From Streptomyces sp. NBC_01262 (GTDB taxonomy: Bacteria > Actinomycetota > Actinomycetes > Streptomycetales > Streptomycetaceae), in NCBI RefSeq assembly GCF_036226365.1, contig NZ_CP108462.1, positions 3,700,501 through 3,764,500 of the forward strand: a stretch of 64,000 bases of DNA, given 5' to 3'. The position numbers and the translations under genes are program-made. Below are positions 34,914 through 43,758 of the stretch, one piece after another (within the stretch, counting starts at the first letter, position 1; every line of letters begins with the position of its first letter). The notes beneath the pieces are model-generated. The model searched no databases. It worked only from the letters and a program-made list of their open reading frames with translations, and had not been told where the DNA came from.

Positions 34914-35267
34914 TCAGGACCCCTGGAGCTTCTTCACCGCGCCGCCGACGACCGGCAGTTCCTCGACCGAGCGGCTGTCGGCGAGCGGCGCGGTGACCAT
35001 GGCTGTGGAGATCGGCTTGAAGTCGGCGACCTGGGAGCCGAGGGAGTTGTCCAGCGGATTGACGTTGGTGTGGGCGAAGGGATTGACCGGAAGGTACTTC
35101 ACCGTGCCCACGATGGCCTTTCCGGCCGCGCGGCCGCCGTCGGAGGCGGCCTTGGGGCCGTCGACGGAGCCCGCGGCGTGGGCGGCGCCGGTGCCCGCGG
35201 AGGCGAGGGCGGCGGCGGAGGACACCACGACCGCGATACGACGGAGGGCGCGGGAGGGGTTCGGCAA
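34914..35267 (-). CDS. Small secreted protein
   Basis: A 117-aa protein with an N-terminal basic region and signal peptide (ALRRIAVVVSSAAALASAG, cleavage after AHA near residue 32). The mature 85 residues are soluble with VNPFAHTNVNPLDNSLGSQVADFKP; no Cys and no known domain. I take the TTG at 35267 because AGGTGGA lies about 4-5 nt upstream; GTG 35276 adds three residues. It converges on the aldehyde dehydrogenase-like gene. Confidence 0.7.
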   Translation of the reverse strand: MPNPSRALRRIAVVVSSAAALASAGTGAAHAAGSVDGPKAASDGGRAAGKAIVGTVKYLPVNPFAHTNVNPLDNSLGSQVADFKPISTAMVTAPLADSRSVEELPVVGGAVKKLQGS

Positions 35268-35393
35268 GACGTCCACCTGTATGGTTCCGTAGCGCGACAG
35301 TAAGGCTACGTACGGTATTTGGTTGAACGTCACGCGTCCAAAGCATGACCTGATGGGTCACTCGGATGGCTTAATGCCGCACACTGGTCTTCC

Positions 35394-36014
35394 GTGAGCC
35401 CCAGCCAAATCGCCCGCGTCATTCTGCTGACCGGACCTTCCGGTTCCGGCAAGTCCTCCCTCGCCGCCCGTACCGGGCTGCCGGTCCTGCGCCTGGACGA
35501 CTTCTACAAGGAGGGCGACGACCCGACCCTCCCCGAGCTGCCGAGCGGCATCGGGACGGACTGGGATTCGCCTCTGTCGTGGAACGCCGACGCCGCCGTC
35601 GCATCGGTGGCCGAGCTGTGCGCCACCGGACGGACATCGGTGCCGGTGTACGAGATCTCGTCGAGCTCGATCACCGGCCGGGCGGCGGTGGACCTGGGCG
35701 GAGCCCCACTGTTCATCGCGGAGGGCATCTTCGCGGCGGAGATCGTCGCCCGGTGCGCGGAACTGGGGCTGCTGGCCGAGGCGATCTGCCTGAGCCGGGG
35801 CGCGGTGACGACGGCTCGGCGGCGGTTCGTACGGGATCTGCGTGAGGGCCGCAAATCGGTGTCGTTCCTGCTGCGCAGGGGCTGGATGCTGATGCGCGCC
35901 GAGCGCGGCATCGTGGCGCGGCACGCGGCGCTGGGAGCGCGGGTGTGCGGGCGGGACGCGGCGCTGGAGCGGATCCGCGCGGCGCACCGGCGGCCGGTGC
36001 CCGTGGAGGCGTAG
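35394..36014 (+). CDS. Uridine kinase-like P-loop protein
   Basis: A 206-aa kinase-fold protein with Walker A GPSGSGKSS (about 14-22), the LRLDDFYKEGDDPTLP segment that in uridine kinases contains the catalytic Asp, and VYEISSSSITGRAAV. It probably phosphorylates uridine or a related nucleoside, but this actinobacterial branch is poorly tested. GTG 35394 has no ribosome site. It lies in the nucleoside block but lacks the CTACGCGCGTAG operator, so salvage and catabolism may be regulated differently. Confidence 0.8.
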   Translation: MSPSQIARVILLTGPSGSGKSSLAARTGLPVLRLDDFYKEGDDPTLPELPSGIGTDWDSPLSWNADAAVASVAELCATGRTSVPVYEISSSSITGRAAVDLGGAPLFIAEGIFAAEIVARCAELGLLAEAICLSRGAVTTARRRFVRDLREGRKSVSFLLRRGWMLMRAERGIVARHAALGARVCGRDAALERIRAAHRRPVPVEA

Positions 36015-36085
36015 GCACACAGGCAGACGCTGGGAACAGCGAAGCGGGACCGCAAAGACCCCCCGGCCATACGGTCCCGCCTCGT

Positions 36086-36138
36086 CCCCCGTTCCCCCCG
36101 TCCCCGCTCCCCGTTTCCCCCGTGTCCCCGTTCCCCCC
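36086..36138 (-). other. G-run tract in the sigQ 3' region (quadruplex potential)
   Basis: On the sigQ sense strand, seven runs of 4-6 G separated by 3-4 nt begin 18 nt after the sigQ stop. There is no ordinary hairpin terminator here. Confidence 0.6.
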
Positions 36139-36155
36139 GGCCTGACTCCCCCGAA

Positions 36156-36947
36156 TCAGGCGACCAGCTCGCCGAAGGCCTCTTCCTCGGTGCCTTCGCC
36201 GAAACTCAGCGAGTCGTCCTCGCGCAGCCGGCGCAGTGAGCGCCAGATGCTGCTCTTGACCGTGCCGACGCTGATGCCGAGGATGTCGGCGATCTCCGGG
36301 TCGGTGCGGCCCTCGTAGTAGCGGAGCACCAGCATGGTGCGCTGGGTCTCGGGAAGCTTCGCGAGCGCCTGCCACAGGACGGTGCGCAGCTCGGTGCCGC
36401 GCATGGCGTCGGACTCGACGACCGTCTCGGGCAGCTCCTCGGTCGGGTATTCGTTGAGCTTGCGCCGGCGCCAGGCGCTGATGTGCAGGTTGGTCATGGT
36501 GCGGCGCAGGTAGCCGCCGACGGCGGCCTTGTCGCTGATCCGGTCCCAGGCCCGGTAGGTGGAGAACAGCGCGCTCTGCAGCAGGTCCTCCGCCTCGTAG
36601 CGGTCGCCGGTCAGGTGGTACGCGGTCGCGTACAGGGAGGCGCGGCGCTCCTGGACGTAGGCGGTGAAGTCCGCCTCCGCCGTGGAGGAGTGCCGCTCCC
36701 CCGTCTCCCCGTACGCGGATCCCCCGTGGGTTCCCCCGTTGGTACCCCCGGTGTTTCCCCCGGTGTTTCCCCCGTGACCGCCCTCGATCGCCGTCATGTA
36801 CGGCGGCCGGGTACGGATCACCTGACGTCCGGTGCCACGAGCGCACCCCCGTCCGCCGGTGGCACCGGACTTCTCCACGCTCCGGACCGCGGTGTTGTGG
36901 CGCGGCTGAAGTACTGCGGTGGTCGTCGTGCTGTGCAGTGCGTTCAT
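36156..36947 (-). CDS. sigQ: ECF sigma factor SigQ
   Basis: A 263-aa sigma factor divergent from afsQ1. Sigma region 2 (about 95-160, with ATAYHLTGDRYEAEDLLQSALFSTYRAW) and region 4 (about 195-250, with LPETQRTMLVLRYYEGRTDPEIADILGISVGTVKSS) are complete. The first 95 residues are a low-complexity extension including a Gly/Asn/Thr repeat (GGNTGGNTGGTNGG). ATG 36947 (MNALHS) matches my memory of the S. coelicolor protein; an upstream ATG at 37043 is less likely. In S. coelicolor sigQ is activated by AfsQ1 and opposes AfsQ1-driven antibiotic production. The acidic tail ends EEEAFGELVA. Confidence 0.9.
   Translation of the reverse strand: MNALHSTTTTAVLQPRHNTAVRSVEKSGATGGRGCARGTGRQVIRTRPPYMTAIEGGHGGNTGGNTGGTNGGTHGGSAYGETGERHSSTAEADFTAYVQERRASLYATAYHLTGDRYEAEDLLQSALFSTYRAWDRISDKAAVGGYLRRTMTNLHISAWRRRKLNEYPTEELPETVVESDAMRGTELRTVLWQALAKLPETQRTMLVLRYYEGRTDPEIADILGISVGTVKSSIWRSLRRLREDDSLSFGEGTEEEAFGELVA
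36721..36773 (-). repeat. 12-bp tandem repeat inside sigQ
   Basis: Five C5 runs at 36721, 36733, 36745, 36757 and 36769 are exactly 12 bp apart, so the sense strand has five G5 runs with 7-nt loops. The repeat encodes a 4-residue Gly-Gly-Asn/His-Thr motif. Confidence 0.8.
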
Positions 36948-37060
36948 TTCGCGCCCCCGTCGGTGGAGCCTGCTTCGGTTATTGCGTCGTGCGGTGTGGT
37001 GATGCGACTTGCTGTGCCCAATAGACTGCCGGGCCAGTTTCATCGCCCTGTCCGCCGAGT

Positions 37061-37076
37061 GTCACAGGCCCGTCAC
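37061..37076. promoter_or_regulatory. AfsQ1 binding box
   Basis: GTCAC-AGGCCC-GTCAC matches the published GTnAC-N6-GTnAC AfsQ1 consensus exactly. It lies between divergent sigQ and afsQ1. Confidence 0.8.
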
Positions 37077-37146
37077 AGACGACGGCTGTGTGACCGCTGT
37101 ACGCCCGCGGTACCGCACCCGTGAGTACGTAGGAGAGAATGCGACC

Positions 37147-37824
37147 GTGCCTTTCCTGTTGCTGATCGAGGACGACGACGCGATCCGAGCCAGCCTCGAA
37201 CTCGCCCTGTCCCGCCAGGGCCACCGTGTGGTGGCCGCGGCGACGGGCGAGGACGGGCTGAAACTGCTGCGTGAGCAGCGGCCGGACCTGATCGTGCTGG
37301 ACGTGATGCTGCCGGGCATCGACGGTTTCGAGGTGTGCCGCCGCATCCGGCGGACGGACCAGCTGCCGATCATCCTGCTGACCGCGCGCAGCGATGACAT
37401 CGACGTGGTGGTCGGCCTGGAGTCCGGGGCGGACGACTATGTCCTGAAGCCGGTGCAGCCGCGGGTGCTGGACGCCCGGATCCGGGCTGTACTGCGGCGC
37501 GGGGAGCGGGACAGCTCGGACTCGGCGGCGTTCGGCAGCATCGTGATCGACCGTTCCGCGATGACGGTGTCGAAGAACGGCGAGGATCTGCAGCTCACCC
37601 CGACCGAGCTGCGGCTGCTGCTGGAGCTGAGCCGCCGGCCCGGGCAGGCGCTGTCCCGGCAGCAACTGCTGCGGCTGGTCTGGGAACACGACTATCTGGG
37701 CGACTCCCGGCTGGTGGACGCCTGCGTGCAGCGGCTACGCGCGAAGATCGAGGACGTGCCGTCGGCGCCGACCCTGATCCGTACGGTGCGTGGCGTCGGG
37801 TACCGCCTGGACACGCCGCAGTGA
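37147..37824 (+). CDS. afsQ1: Response regulator AfsQ1
   Basis: A 225-aa OmpR/PhoB-type regulator. The receiver domain (1-115) has acidic EDDD, phosphorylation site Asp52 in LIVLDVMLPG, and conserved Thr/Lys in LLTARSDD and DYVLKPV. The C-terminal winged helix (about 130-222) ends TLIRTVRGVGYRL. AGGAGAG precedes GTG 37147. With AfsQ2 it responds to nitrogen (glutamate) conditions and directly controls antibiotic activators and nitrogen genes in S. coelicolor. It overlaps afsQ2 by GTGA. Confidence 0.96.
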   Translation: MPFLLLIEDDDAIRASLELALSRQGHRVVAAATGEDGLKLLREQRPDLIVLDVMLPGIDGFEVCRRIRRTDQLPIILLTARSDDIDVVVGLESGADDYVLKPVQPRVLDARIRAVLRRGERDSSDSAAFGSIVIDRSAMTVSKNGEDLQLTPTELRLLLELSRRPGQALSRQQLLRLVWEHDYLGDSRLVDACVQRLRAKIEDVPSAPTLIRTVRGVGYRLDTPQ

Positions 37825-39398
37825 TCAAAGAGCACCAACCTCAGCGGCAGCCGCCGCAGGAAGAAGAACGCGCCGGTGCCGGGAAGTCGGATCCCGCCCG
37901 GCTCAACGGCTGGAAGTCCCGGCTGCTGCGGCTCACCAGCCTGCGGCTGCGCCTGGTGGCGGTGTTCGCCGCCGTGGCGCTGACGGCGGCGGTGTCCGCG
38001 TCCGGGATCGCGTACTGGCTGAACCGGGACGCCGTGCTGACCCGCGCGCAGAACGCCGCGCTCAACGACTTCCGGGACGCGATGTCGCGGGACGCGGGCG
38101 CGCTGGCGCAGAACCCGTCCTGCGCGAAGATCGAGGACGCGGCGGACTCGATAGGGACCAGCACCCAGAACTACCAGGTGCTGCTCATCCAGGACACCAC
38201 GGCCGGGCGCTGCACGGCCTCCTCGCGCAGCGGCGGCTTCGGGATCCGCGATGTGCCGGCCAGCCTGCGCATGGCGGTCGACAAGCGGTACCCCAAGCCG
38301 AACGACTCGACCGAGTACCACCTGTACTGGCAGCGGGTGAACCTCCACGGGCAGCCGTATCTCATCGGCGGGGCCAGGATGATCGGCGGCGGCCCGACCG
38401 GCTACATGTTCAAGTCGCTGGACGCCGAGCGCAAGGACCTCAACTCGCTCGCCTGGTCGCTGGCCATCGCCACCGCCCTCGCCCTGATCGGCGCCGCGCT
38501 GCTCGCGCAGGCCGCCGCTTCCACGGTGCTGCGTCCCGTGCAGCGGCTCGGCGAGGCGGCCCGGCGGCTCGGCGAGGGAAAACTCGACACGCGCCTGCGG
38601 GTTTCCGGCACGGACGAGCTGGCGGAGCTGTCGCGTACGTTCAACCGCACCGCCGAGCGCCTTGAGCAGCGGGTCGACGAGCTGAGCGCGCGCGAGGCGG
38701 CCAGCCGCCGCTTCGTCGCCGACATGTCGCACGAGCTGCGCACGCCGCTCACCGCGATCACCGCCGTCGCCGAGGTGCTGGAGGACGAGGCGGACTCCTT
38801 CGACCCGATGATCGCCCCGGCCGTACGCCTGGTGGTGAGCGAGACCAAGCGGCTCAACGAGCTGGTCGAGAACCTGATGGAGGTCACCCGCTTCGACGCG
38901 GGCACGGCCAAGCTGGTCCTGGACGAGGTCGACGTCGCGGACATGGTCACCGCCTGCATCGACACCCGCGCCTGGCTGGACGCCGTCGAACTCGACGCGC
39001 CGCGCGGCATCTTCGTACGCCTGGATCCGCGCCGGCTCGATGTCATCCTGGCCAACCTGATCGGCAACGCCCTCAAGCACGGCGGCTCCCCGGTCCGGGT
39101 CAAGGTCCGGCAGATCGGCGAGGAGCTGGTGATCGAGATCGCCGACAACGGCCCGGGCATCCCCGAGGACGTGCTGCCGCATGTCTTCGACCGCTTCTAC
39201 AAGGCCGACGCCTCCCGCGCCCGTTCCGAGGGCAGCGGCCTCGGGCTGTCCATCGCGCTGGAGAACGCGCACATCCACGGCGGCGAGATCACCGCCGCCA
39301 ACATCTCCGGCAGCGGGGCCGTCTTCACTCTCCGCCTGCCGCGCTCGCCCGAGCCGGACGGCTCGCCCGACGGCGAGGAAGGAATCGAGACCACGTGA
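37821..39398 (+). CDS. afsQ2: Sensor histidine kinase AfsQ2
   Basis: A 525-aa membrane kinase. TM1 (about 43-66) and TM2 (about 213-237) flank a sensor domain of about 145 residues outside the cell. HAMP (about 238-290), HisKA with phospho-acceptor His304 in DMSHELRTPLTAIT, and HATPase (N-box NLIGNALKHGG, DNGPGIPEDV, GLGLSIALENAHIHGG) follow. The N-terminal 35 cytosolic residues are Gln/Glu/Arg-rich. It overlaps afsQ1 and the downstream lipoprotein by 4 nt each, so all three are co-translated. Confidence 0.96.
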   Translation: MIKEHQPQRQPPQEEERAGAGKSDPARLNGWKSRLLRLTSLRLRLVAVFAAVALTAAVSASGIAYWLNRDAVLTRAQNAALNDFRDAMSRDAGALAQNPSCAKIEDAADSIGTSTQNYQVLLIQDTTAGRCTASSRSGGFGIRDVPASLRMAVDKRYPKPNDSTEYHLYWQRVNLHGQPYLIGGARMIGGGPTGYMFKSLDAERKDLNSLAWSLAIATALALIGAALLAQAAASTVLRPVQRLGEAARRLGEGKLDTRLRVSGTDELAELSRTFNRTAERLEQRVDELSAREAASRRFVADMSHELRTPLTAITAVAEVLEDEADSFDPMIAPAVRLVVSETKRLNELVENLMEVTRFDAGTAKLVLDEVDVADMVTACIDTRAWLDAVELDAPRGIFVRLDPRRLDVILANLIGNALKHGGSPVRVKVRQIGEELVIEIADNGPGIPEDVLPHVFDRFYKADASRARSEGSGLGLSIALENAHIHGGEITAANISGSGAVFTLRLPRSPEPDGSPDGEEGIETT

Positions 39399-40033
39399 GA
39401 ACCGCCCCTCGGCGGGCCGCCGCCGTCCTGGGGGCGGCCCTGGCTCTCGCCGCCATGGCCACCGCGTGCGGCATCCGCGCCACCTCCGTGCCGGTGGACG
39501 CCGGTCCGGCGCCCGCGCGCGTGTCGTGCACGATGCCCGGCGCGACGGCCACGGCATCGGCGTCGGCCTCAGCCACGGCCACTGCCGCCGGGGAGACCGT
39601 ACGGCTCTATCTCGTGTGCCGTGGCGCCCAGGTCACCGCCGTGTCCCGCAACGTGGCGGTCGTCCCCGGCGCCACCGCCTCCTCGGACCGGCTCGCCACC
39701 GCGCGCCGCCTGCTGGCCGAACTCCAGGGCAAGCCCGGCGCGGACGAGTCGGCGGCCGGACTGAGCAGCAGCGTGCCCGGCAGCCTGGACCTCGGCGAGG
39801 CGCGCCGCGGCGACCCCGCCGGCACCCTGCGGCTCGGCGTCCCGCTGGACGAGCTGCCGCCCTTCGCACTGGCCCAGATCGTGTGCACCCTGGCGGGCAC
39901 GGCGGCGGGCTCGACCGGCAACACGGTGGTACTCGGCGGCACCGACTCGGCCAGGCCCCGGCGATTCAGCTGCACCGAGGATCTGCGCACCCTTCCCGAT
40001 ACCGCGCAGACCGCGGGAACCGCCGTCGGATAA
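39395..40033 (+). CDS. AfsQ-operon lipoprotein
   Basis: A 212-aa lipoprotein: Arg-rich start, hydrophobic VLGAALALAAMA and lipobox ATAC (Cys25). An Ala/Thr/Ser low-complexity linker ([16 protein letters not shown]) leads to a domain with VRLYLVCRGAQVTAVSRNV, resembling the GerMN/spore-germination-type fold found in lipoproteins encoded beside two-component kinases (LpqB-like). GTG 39395 overlaps the afsQ2 stop. It is probably an accessory sensor for AfsQ2 at the outer membrane face; that is inference from the operon. Confidence 0.85.
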   Translation: MRTAPRRAAAVLGAALALAAMATACGIRATSVPVDAGPAPARVSCTMPGATATASASASATATAAGETVRLYLVCRGAQVTAVSRNVAVVPGATASSDRLATARRLLAELQGKPGADESAAGLSSSVPGSLDLGEARRGDPAGTLRLGVPLDELPPFALAQIVCTLAGTAAGSTGNTVVLGGTDSARPRRFSCTEDLRTLPDTAQTAGTAVG

Positions 40034-40050
40034 CCCGCGTCCTTGCAGGC

Positions 40051-40569
40051 GTGCGGCGCGACGGCTCTCTCCCCAAAGTGCGCGCGGTGGGCCTGGTTCT
40101 CGCCGCGGCCTATCTGGTCTTCATCGGATGGCTGATGCTGCGCCCCCATTACGTCCCCTGGGTCGACGCGCCCAACCTCCAGCCCCTGGCCTCCATCCGC
40201 GCGGACCTCGCCCTGGACGACCTCTGGCTGACCTGTCGCCGCCTCGGCGCCGGCCTGGCCCTCCTCGCGCCGCTCGGGGTCATCCTCCCGATGGCCGGCG
40301 GCCGGGTCCTCGTCTCCGGGCTCGGCTCCTTCGCCCGTACGGTCTTCGCGGGCCTCATGGTCTCCCTCTCCCTGGAGTTCCTCCAGACCGTCGTCCCCGG
40401 CCAGATCTTCGACGTCGACGCGCTCCTGCTCAACACCGCCGGCGTCGCCCTCGCCTACCTCGCCGTCGTCCCCGCCGTACGCCACCGCCTCCGCCGCCGC
40501 GCCCGGGTCGCCCAGCTGCACCCTCAGGGGTCCACCCCGACGATTCCCAGGGTCGGGATCGCCCCGTAG
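40051..40569 (+). CDS. VanZ-like membrane protein
   Basis: A 172-aa protein with four hydrophobic helices (about 11-31, 60-84, 89-112, 117-140) and the VanZ-family pattern LMLRPHYVPW near the start and SLSLEFLQTVVPGQIFDVDALLLNTAG in helices 3-4. VanZ confers teicoplanin resistance in enterococci; most Streptomyces members are of unknown role. GTG 40051 is chosen, although GTG 40078 would start right at the first helix. The C terminus is basic. Confidence 0.82.
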   Translation: MRRDGSLPKVRAVGLVLAAAYLVFIGWLMLRPHYVPWVDAPNLQPLASIRADLALDDLWLTCRRLGAGLALLAPLGVILPMAGGRVLVSGLGSFARTVFAGLMVSLSLEFLQTVVPGQIFDVDALLLNTAGVALAYLAVVPAVRHRLRRRARVAQLHPQGSTPTIPRVGIAP

Positions 40570-40669
40570 AGCGATGATTCGGGCCCGTATGTGCTCGTAG
40601 CGTGGAGTCATCAGCAGGATCTGCGCCTCGCGGATCCGCGAATGCACGAAGTCCACGAAGGAGCACGCC

Positions 40670-40882
40670 ATGTCCGCGTCCGCACTGGTCCGTCCCCGTC
40701 ACGGCCGGATGATTGCCGGAGTATGCGCCGGGTTCGCCGACCGGTTCGGCACCTCGGCGACGACGATGCGAGTGATCTTCCTGCTGTCCTGTCTGCTGCC
40801 CGGGCCGCAGTTCCTGCTGTACCTGGCGATGTGGATCGTCATGCCGTCGGAGAAGACCTCGGGCGCGGGCTACGCCGTCTGA
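40670..40882 (+). CDS. PspC domain protein
   Basis: A 70-aa protein with a single PspC domain: RPRHGRMIAGVCAGFADRFGTSATTMRVIFLLSCLLPG followed by a membrane helix (PQFLLYLAMWIVMPSE). GAAGGAG lies 6-7 nt before the ATG. PspC proteins link envelope stress to gene control in enterobacteria; free-standing Streptomyces versions are untested. A strong hairpin terminator follows. Confidence 0.88.
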   Translation: MSASALVRPRHGRMIAGVCAGFADRFGTSATTMRVIFLLSCLLPGPQFLLYLAMWIVMPSEKTSGAGYAV

Positions 40883-40898
40883 TCCCGCCTGCGCAAGT

Positions 40899-40944
40899 GC
40901 AAAAAGGGCCGACCCCTGAACGACAGGGGTGCGGCCCTTTTTGC
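40899..40944. terminator. Strong bidirectional terminator
   Basis: Stem GCAAAAAGGGCCG-A-CCCCTG with loop AACGA and a T5 tract on each strand, between convergent PspC and secreted-protein genes. Confidence 0.92.
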
Positions 40945-40967
40945 GCATGCGCGCGCAACGGCGACGC

Positions 40968-41267
40968 TCAGCCGCCGATGGGGAGCCCGGCGAGCGGGAG
41001 CTGGCCCAGGGGGAGGCCGCCGAGGAGGGTGGAGACGCCGGTGGGGGCGCTCATGGCACCGGGGACCACGTGGGTGGTCTTGGTGGGCAGGCCCTGGGCG
41101 ACCTGGTCCAGAGGCAGGGAGCGGGCGACGTCGGCGACCGGCACCGACGCGGGCAGGGTCGGGAGGCCGACCTCGGCGGGGGCGGCGGTGGCGGTGCCGG
41201 CCGCGGCGCCCGCGAAGGCGACACCGAGGGCGGCGGCACCGAGGGTCTTGACGGTTCCGGTCTTCAT
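40968..41267 (-). CDS. Small secreted protein
   Basis: A 99-aa protein: signal peptide MKTGTVKTLGAAALGVAFAG with cleavage after ATA near residue 28, then a Leu/Pro/Gly-rich mature region ending GLPLGQLPLAGLPIGG. No Cys. GAGGA lies 8 nt before ATG 41267. It resembles small hydrophobic exported Streptomyces proteins without a known role; it has neither the chaplin nor the rodlin motif. Confidence 0.78.
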   Translation of the reverse strand: MKTGTVKTLGAAALGVAFAGAAAGTATAAPAEVGLPTLPASVPVADVARSLPLDQVAQGLPTKTTHVVPGAMSAPTGVSTLLGGLPLGQLPLAGLPIGG

Positions 41268-41420
41268 GATGGCGATCCTCGTCGTGGTGGGGGGAGGTGG
41301 GCGACAGCCGAGCGCCGACGCTAGCCAGGGGCCCAACCCCGCGCAAGCAGGCTCGCGGCTTCGCGCCGCCCCACCACCCCGCCCGCCACAAGCCGCATGC
41401 GCAGGCCGGATTTCTCCCCG

Positions 41421-42587
41421 TCAGTCCTCTTCGGCCGCCGAGCCGCTGGTCGCGGCCGGTGTCACGGCCGTCTGCCGGAACAGCCATTCGGCCTTCAGCT
41501 CCGAATACCCGGGCTTGATGACGTCATTGATCATCGCGAGGCGTTCATCAAAAGGAATGAACGCCGATTTCATCGCATTGACCGTGAACCACTGCATGTC
41601 GTCGAGGGTGTAGCCGAAGGCCGCCACCAGCTCCCCGAACTCATGGCTCATGCTCGTGCCGCTCATCAGCCGGTTGTCGGTGTTGACCGTGACGCGGAAG
41701 TGCAGCTTGCGCAGCAGCCCGATGGGGTGCTCGGCGTACGAGGCGGCGGCTCCGGTCTGCAGATTGGAGGTCGGGCACATCTCCAGCGGGACGCGCTTGT
41801 CGCGTACGTACGACGCGAGGCGGCCGAGCTTGACCGAGCCGTCGTCGGCGACATGGATGTCGTCGATGATGCGCACGCCGTGTCCGAGCCGGTCGGCGCC
41901 GCACCACTGGAGCGCCTGCCAGATGGAGGGCAGGCCGAAGGCCTCGCCGGCGTGGATGGTGAAGTGGTTGTTCTCGCGCTTGAGGTACTCGAAGGCGTCG
42001 AGGTGCCGGGTGGGCGGGAAGCCCGCCTCCGCGCCGGCGATGTCGAAGCCGACCACGCCGAGGTCGCGGTAGCGGTTGGCGAGCTCGGCGATCTCCTGGG
42101 AGCGGGCGGCGTGCCGCATCGCGGTGAGCAGGGCGCCGACGCGGATGCGGTCGCCGTTCTCGCGGGCCAGGCGCTCGCCTTCGCGGAAGCCCTCGTTGAC
42201 GGCCTCGATGACCTGTTCCAGGGTCAGCCCGGCTTCGAGGTGCTGTTCGGGTGCGTAGCGGATCTCGGCGTAGACGACGCCGTCGGCGGCCAGGTCCTCG
42301 GCGCACTCGGCGGCGACCCGTACGAGGGCCTCGCGGGTCTGCATCACGCCGACGGTGTGCGAGAACGTCTCCAGGTAGCGTTCGAGCGAGCCGGAGTCGG
42401 CGGCTTCGCGGAACCAGGCGCCGAGCCGGTCCGGGTCGGTCTCGGGCAGGGAGCGGTAGCCCGTCTCGCGGGCGAGGTCGACGACGGTCCCCGGGCGGAC
42501 GCCACCGTCGAGATGGTCGTGCAGCAGCACCTTGGGGGCGCGGCGGATCTGGTCCGCGTCCGGGAGGCTGAGGCTTGAGCTCGTCAT
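41421..42587 (-). CDS. add: Adenosine deaminase
   Basis: A 388-aa zinc enzyme converting (deoxy)adenosine to (deoxy)inosine, feeding PNP. Zinc ligands are in LLHDHLDGG, and catalytic [14 protein letters not shown] and the late Asp pair in [12 protein letters not shown] are intact. ATG 42587 lies exactly 6 nt after TATCGT, so the transcript is probably leaderless, and CTACGCGCGTAG (42613-42624) covers the -35 position. The C-terminal 20 residues are a variable Ala/Ser tail. Confidence 0.96.
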   Translation of the reverse strand: MTSSSLSLPDADQIRRAPKVLLHDHLDGGVRPGTVVDLARETGYRSLPETDPDRLGAWFREAADSGSLERYLETFSHTVGVMQTREALVRVAAECAEDLAADGVVYAEIRYAPEQHLEAGLTLEQVIEAVNEGFREGERLARENGDRIRVGALLTAMRHAARSQEIAELANRYRDLGVVGFDIAGAEAGFPPTRHLDAFEYLKRENNHFTIHAGEAFGLPSIWQALQWCGADRLGHGVRIIDDIHVADDGSVKLGRLASYVRDKRVPLEMCPTSNLQTGAAASYAEHPIGLLRKLHFRVTVNTDNRLMSGTSMSHEFGELVAAFGYTLDDMQWFTVNAMKSAFIPFDERLAMINDVIKPGYSELKAEWLFRQTAVTPAATSGSAAEED

Positions 42588-42612
42588 TACCGCACGATAG
42601 CGTCTGATCGGC

Positions 42613-42624
42613 CTACGCGCGTAG
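42613..42624. promoter_or_regulatory. CTACGCGCGTAG operator before add
   Basis: Perfect copy of the 12-bp palindrome, 26 bp before the add start codon and over the presumed -35 (minus strand; -10 TATCGT at 42594-42599). Confidence 0.8.
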
Positions 42625-42697
42625 AGGATTGCGCCGATGCCGAATATTGACCAGGGCGACAGCTCCCGCACATCTGAACTTCTGCAATGGTTCTCCC

Positions 42698-43495
42698 ATG
42701 GCTTCGCAAGCTTTGCCTGTGCGTGGTGCGCGGTTGGGCAGACAGTTGACATCGGGACCGGTCCCGGCGGGATTCGTACCGGCGGCACGGCGGGAGTCGT
42801 ACGACACCGTACGGGCCGCCGTCCTTCTGCTGCCCGGGGGCGACGCGCTGAGCACGCGCAGGCGCTCGCCGCTCGCCGTGGCGGCCATGCTGCCGCTGGG
42901 CCGCAGGCTGGTGCGGGCCGGGCGCGGCGAGGGGATCGCCGCGCATGTCGTGCACTACCGGTTCCGGGGCTGGAACGGCGGGCACGCGCATCCCGCGCAG
43001 GACGCGTCATGGGCGGTCGACGAGGTGGTGCGCCGCTACGGCGACATACCCGTCTGCCTGGTGGGCATGGACATGGGCGGCCGGGCGGCGCTGCGCGCGG
43101 CGGGTCACGCCGCCGTCAGCTCCGTGGTGGCGATCGCCCCCTGGCTGCCGGCCGGCACCGAGCCCGATCCGGTGCGGCAGCTGATCGGGCGCCAGGCGCT
43201 GATCGTGCACGGCACGAACGACCGCGACACCGACCCCGAGCTGTCGTACCGGCTCGCCGAGCGGGCCAAGAAGGTCAATCGCGACGTCTGCCGCTTCGAG
43301 GTGCACACCGACGGCCACGATCTTCAGGACCACCGCTCCGAGGTCGCCGCCCTCACCGCCGACTTCGTCCTCGGCACCCTGCTGGGCCGCGCTCTCGCCC
43401 GCCCCGTCGCCGACGCACTGGCCGCTCCCCCGCCGCTGGGCCTGCGGATGCCGCTTGCCGTCGGTTTCGGGCGCACGTCCGGGCTTCATCACTGA
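42698..43495 (+). CDS. Alpha/beta hydrolase-like protein with Asp at the nucleophile elbow
   Basis: A 265-aa cytosolic protein of the alpha/beta hydrolase fold. [18 protein letters not shown] is the oxyanion loop region. The nucleophile elbow reads [12 protein letters not shown], so Asp replaces the usual Ser; His in [12 protein letters not shown] and the acidic [10 protein letters not shown] region are in place. An Asp nucleophile is known in dehalogenases and epoxide hydrolases, so esterase activity should not be assumed. No ribosome site is seen before ATG 42698. It diverges from add. Confidence 0.75.
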   Translation: MASQALPVRGARLGRQLTSGPVPAGFVPAARRESYDTVRAAVLLLPGGDALSTRRRSPLAVAAMLPLGRRLVRAGRGEGIAAHVVHYRFRGWNGGHAHPAQDASWAVDEVVRRYGDIPVCLVGMDMGGRAALRAAGHAAVSSVVAIAPWLPAGTEPDPVRQLIGRQALIVHGTNDRDTDPELSYRLAERAKKVNRDVCRFEVHTDGHDLQDHRSEVAALTADFVLGTLLGRALARPVADALAAPPPLGLRMPLAVGFGRTSGLHH

Positions 43496-43758
43496 CGGAC
43501 GCGGGTAGACCCACCGTACGGCCGTACACCGGCTGTCAGTGGCACGCGAGAGCATGTGTGAGTACGGGGGGTACACGAAGCCTTTAGCAGGAGACGGCAG
43601 TATCGGGACGAAGGAGTCCCCTACCCGTTTCCGTCTGGAATATGCCCGAATCCTTCCTTCCGCTTTCGAACGGAGGTACAGTCCACCTCAAGTGGATTGA
43701 TCCGGGCACATAACGGACTCAACCAGAAACGCAGTGGAACGTGGAATCGAGGTGCACC

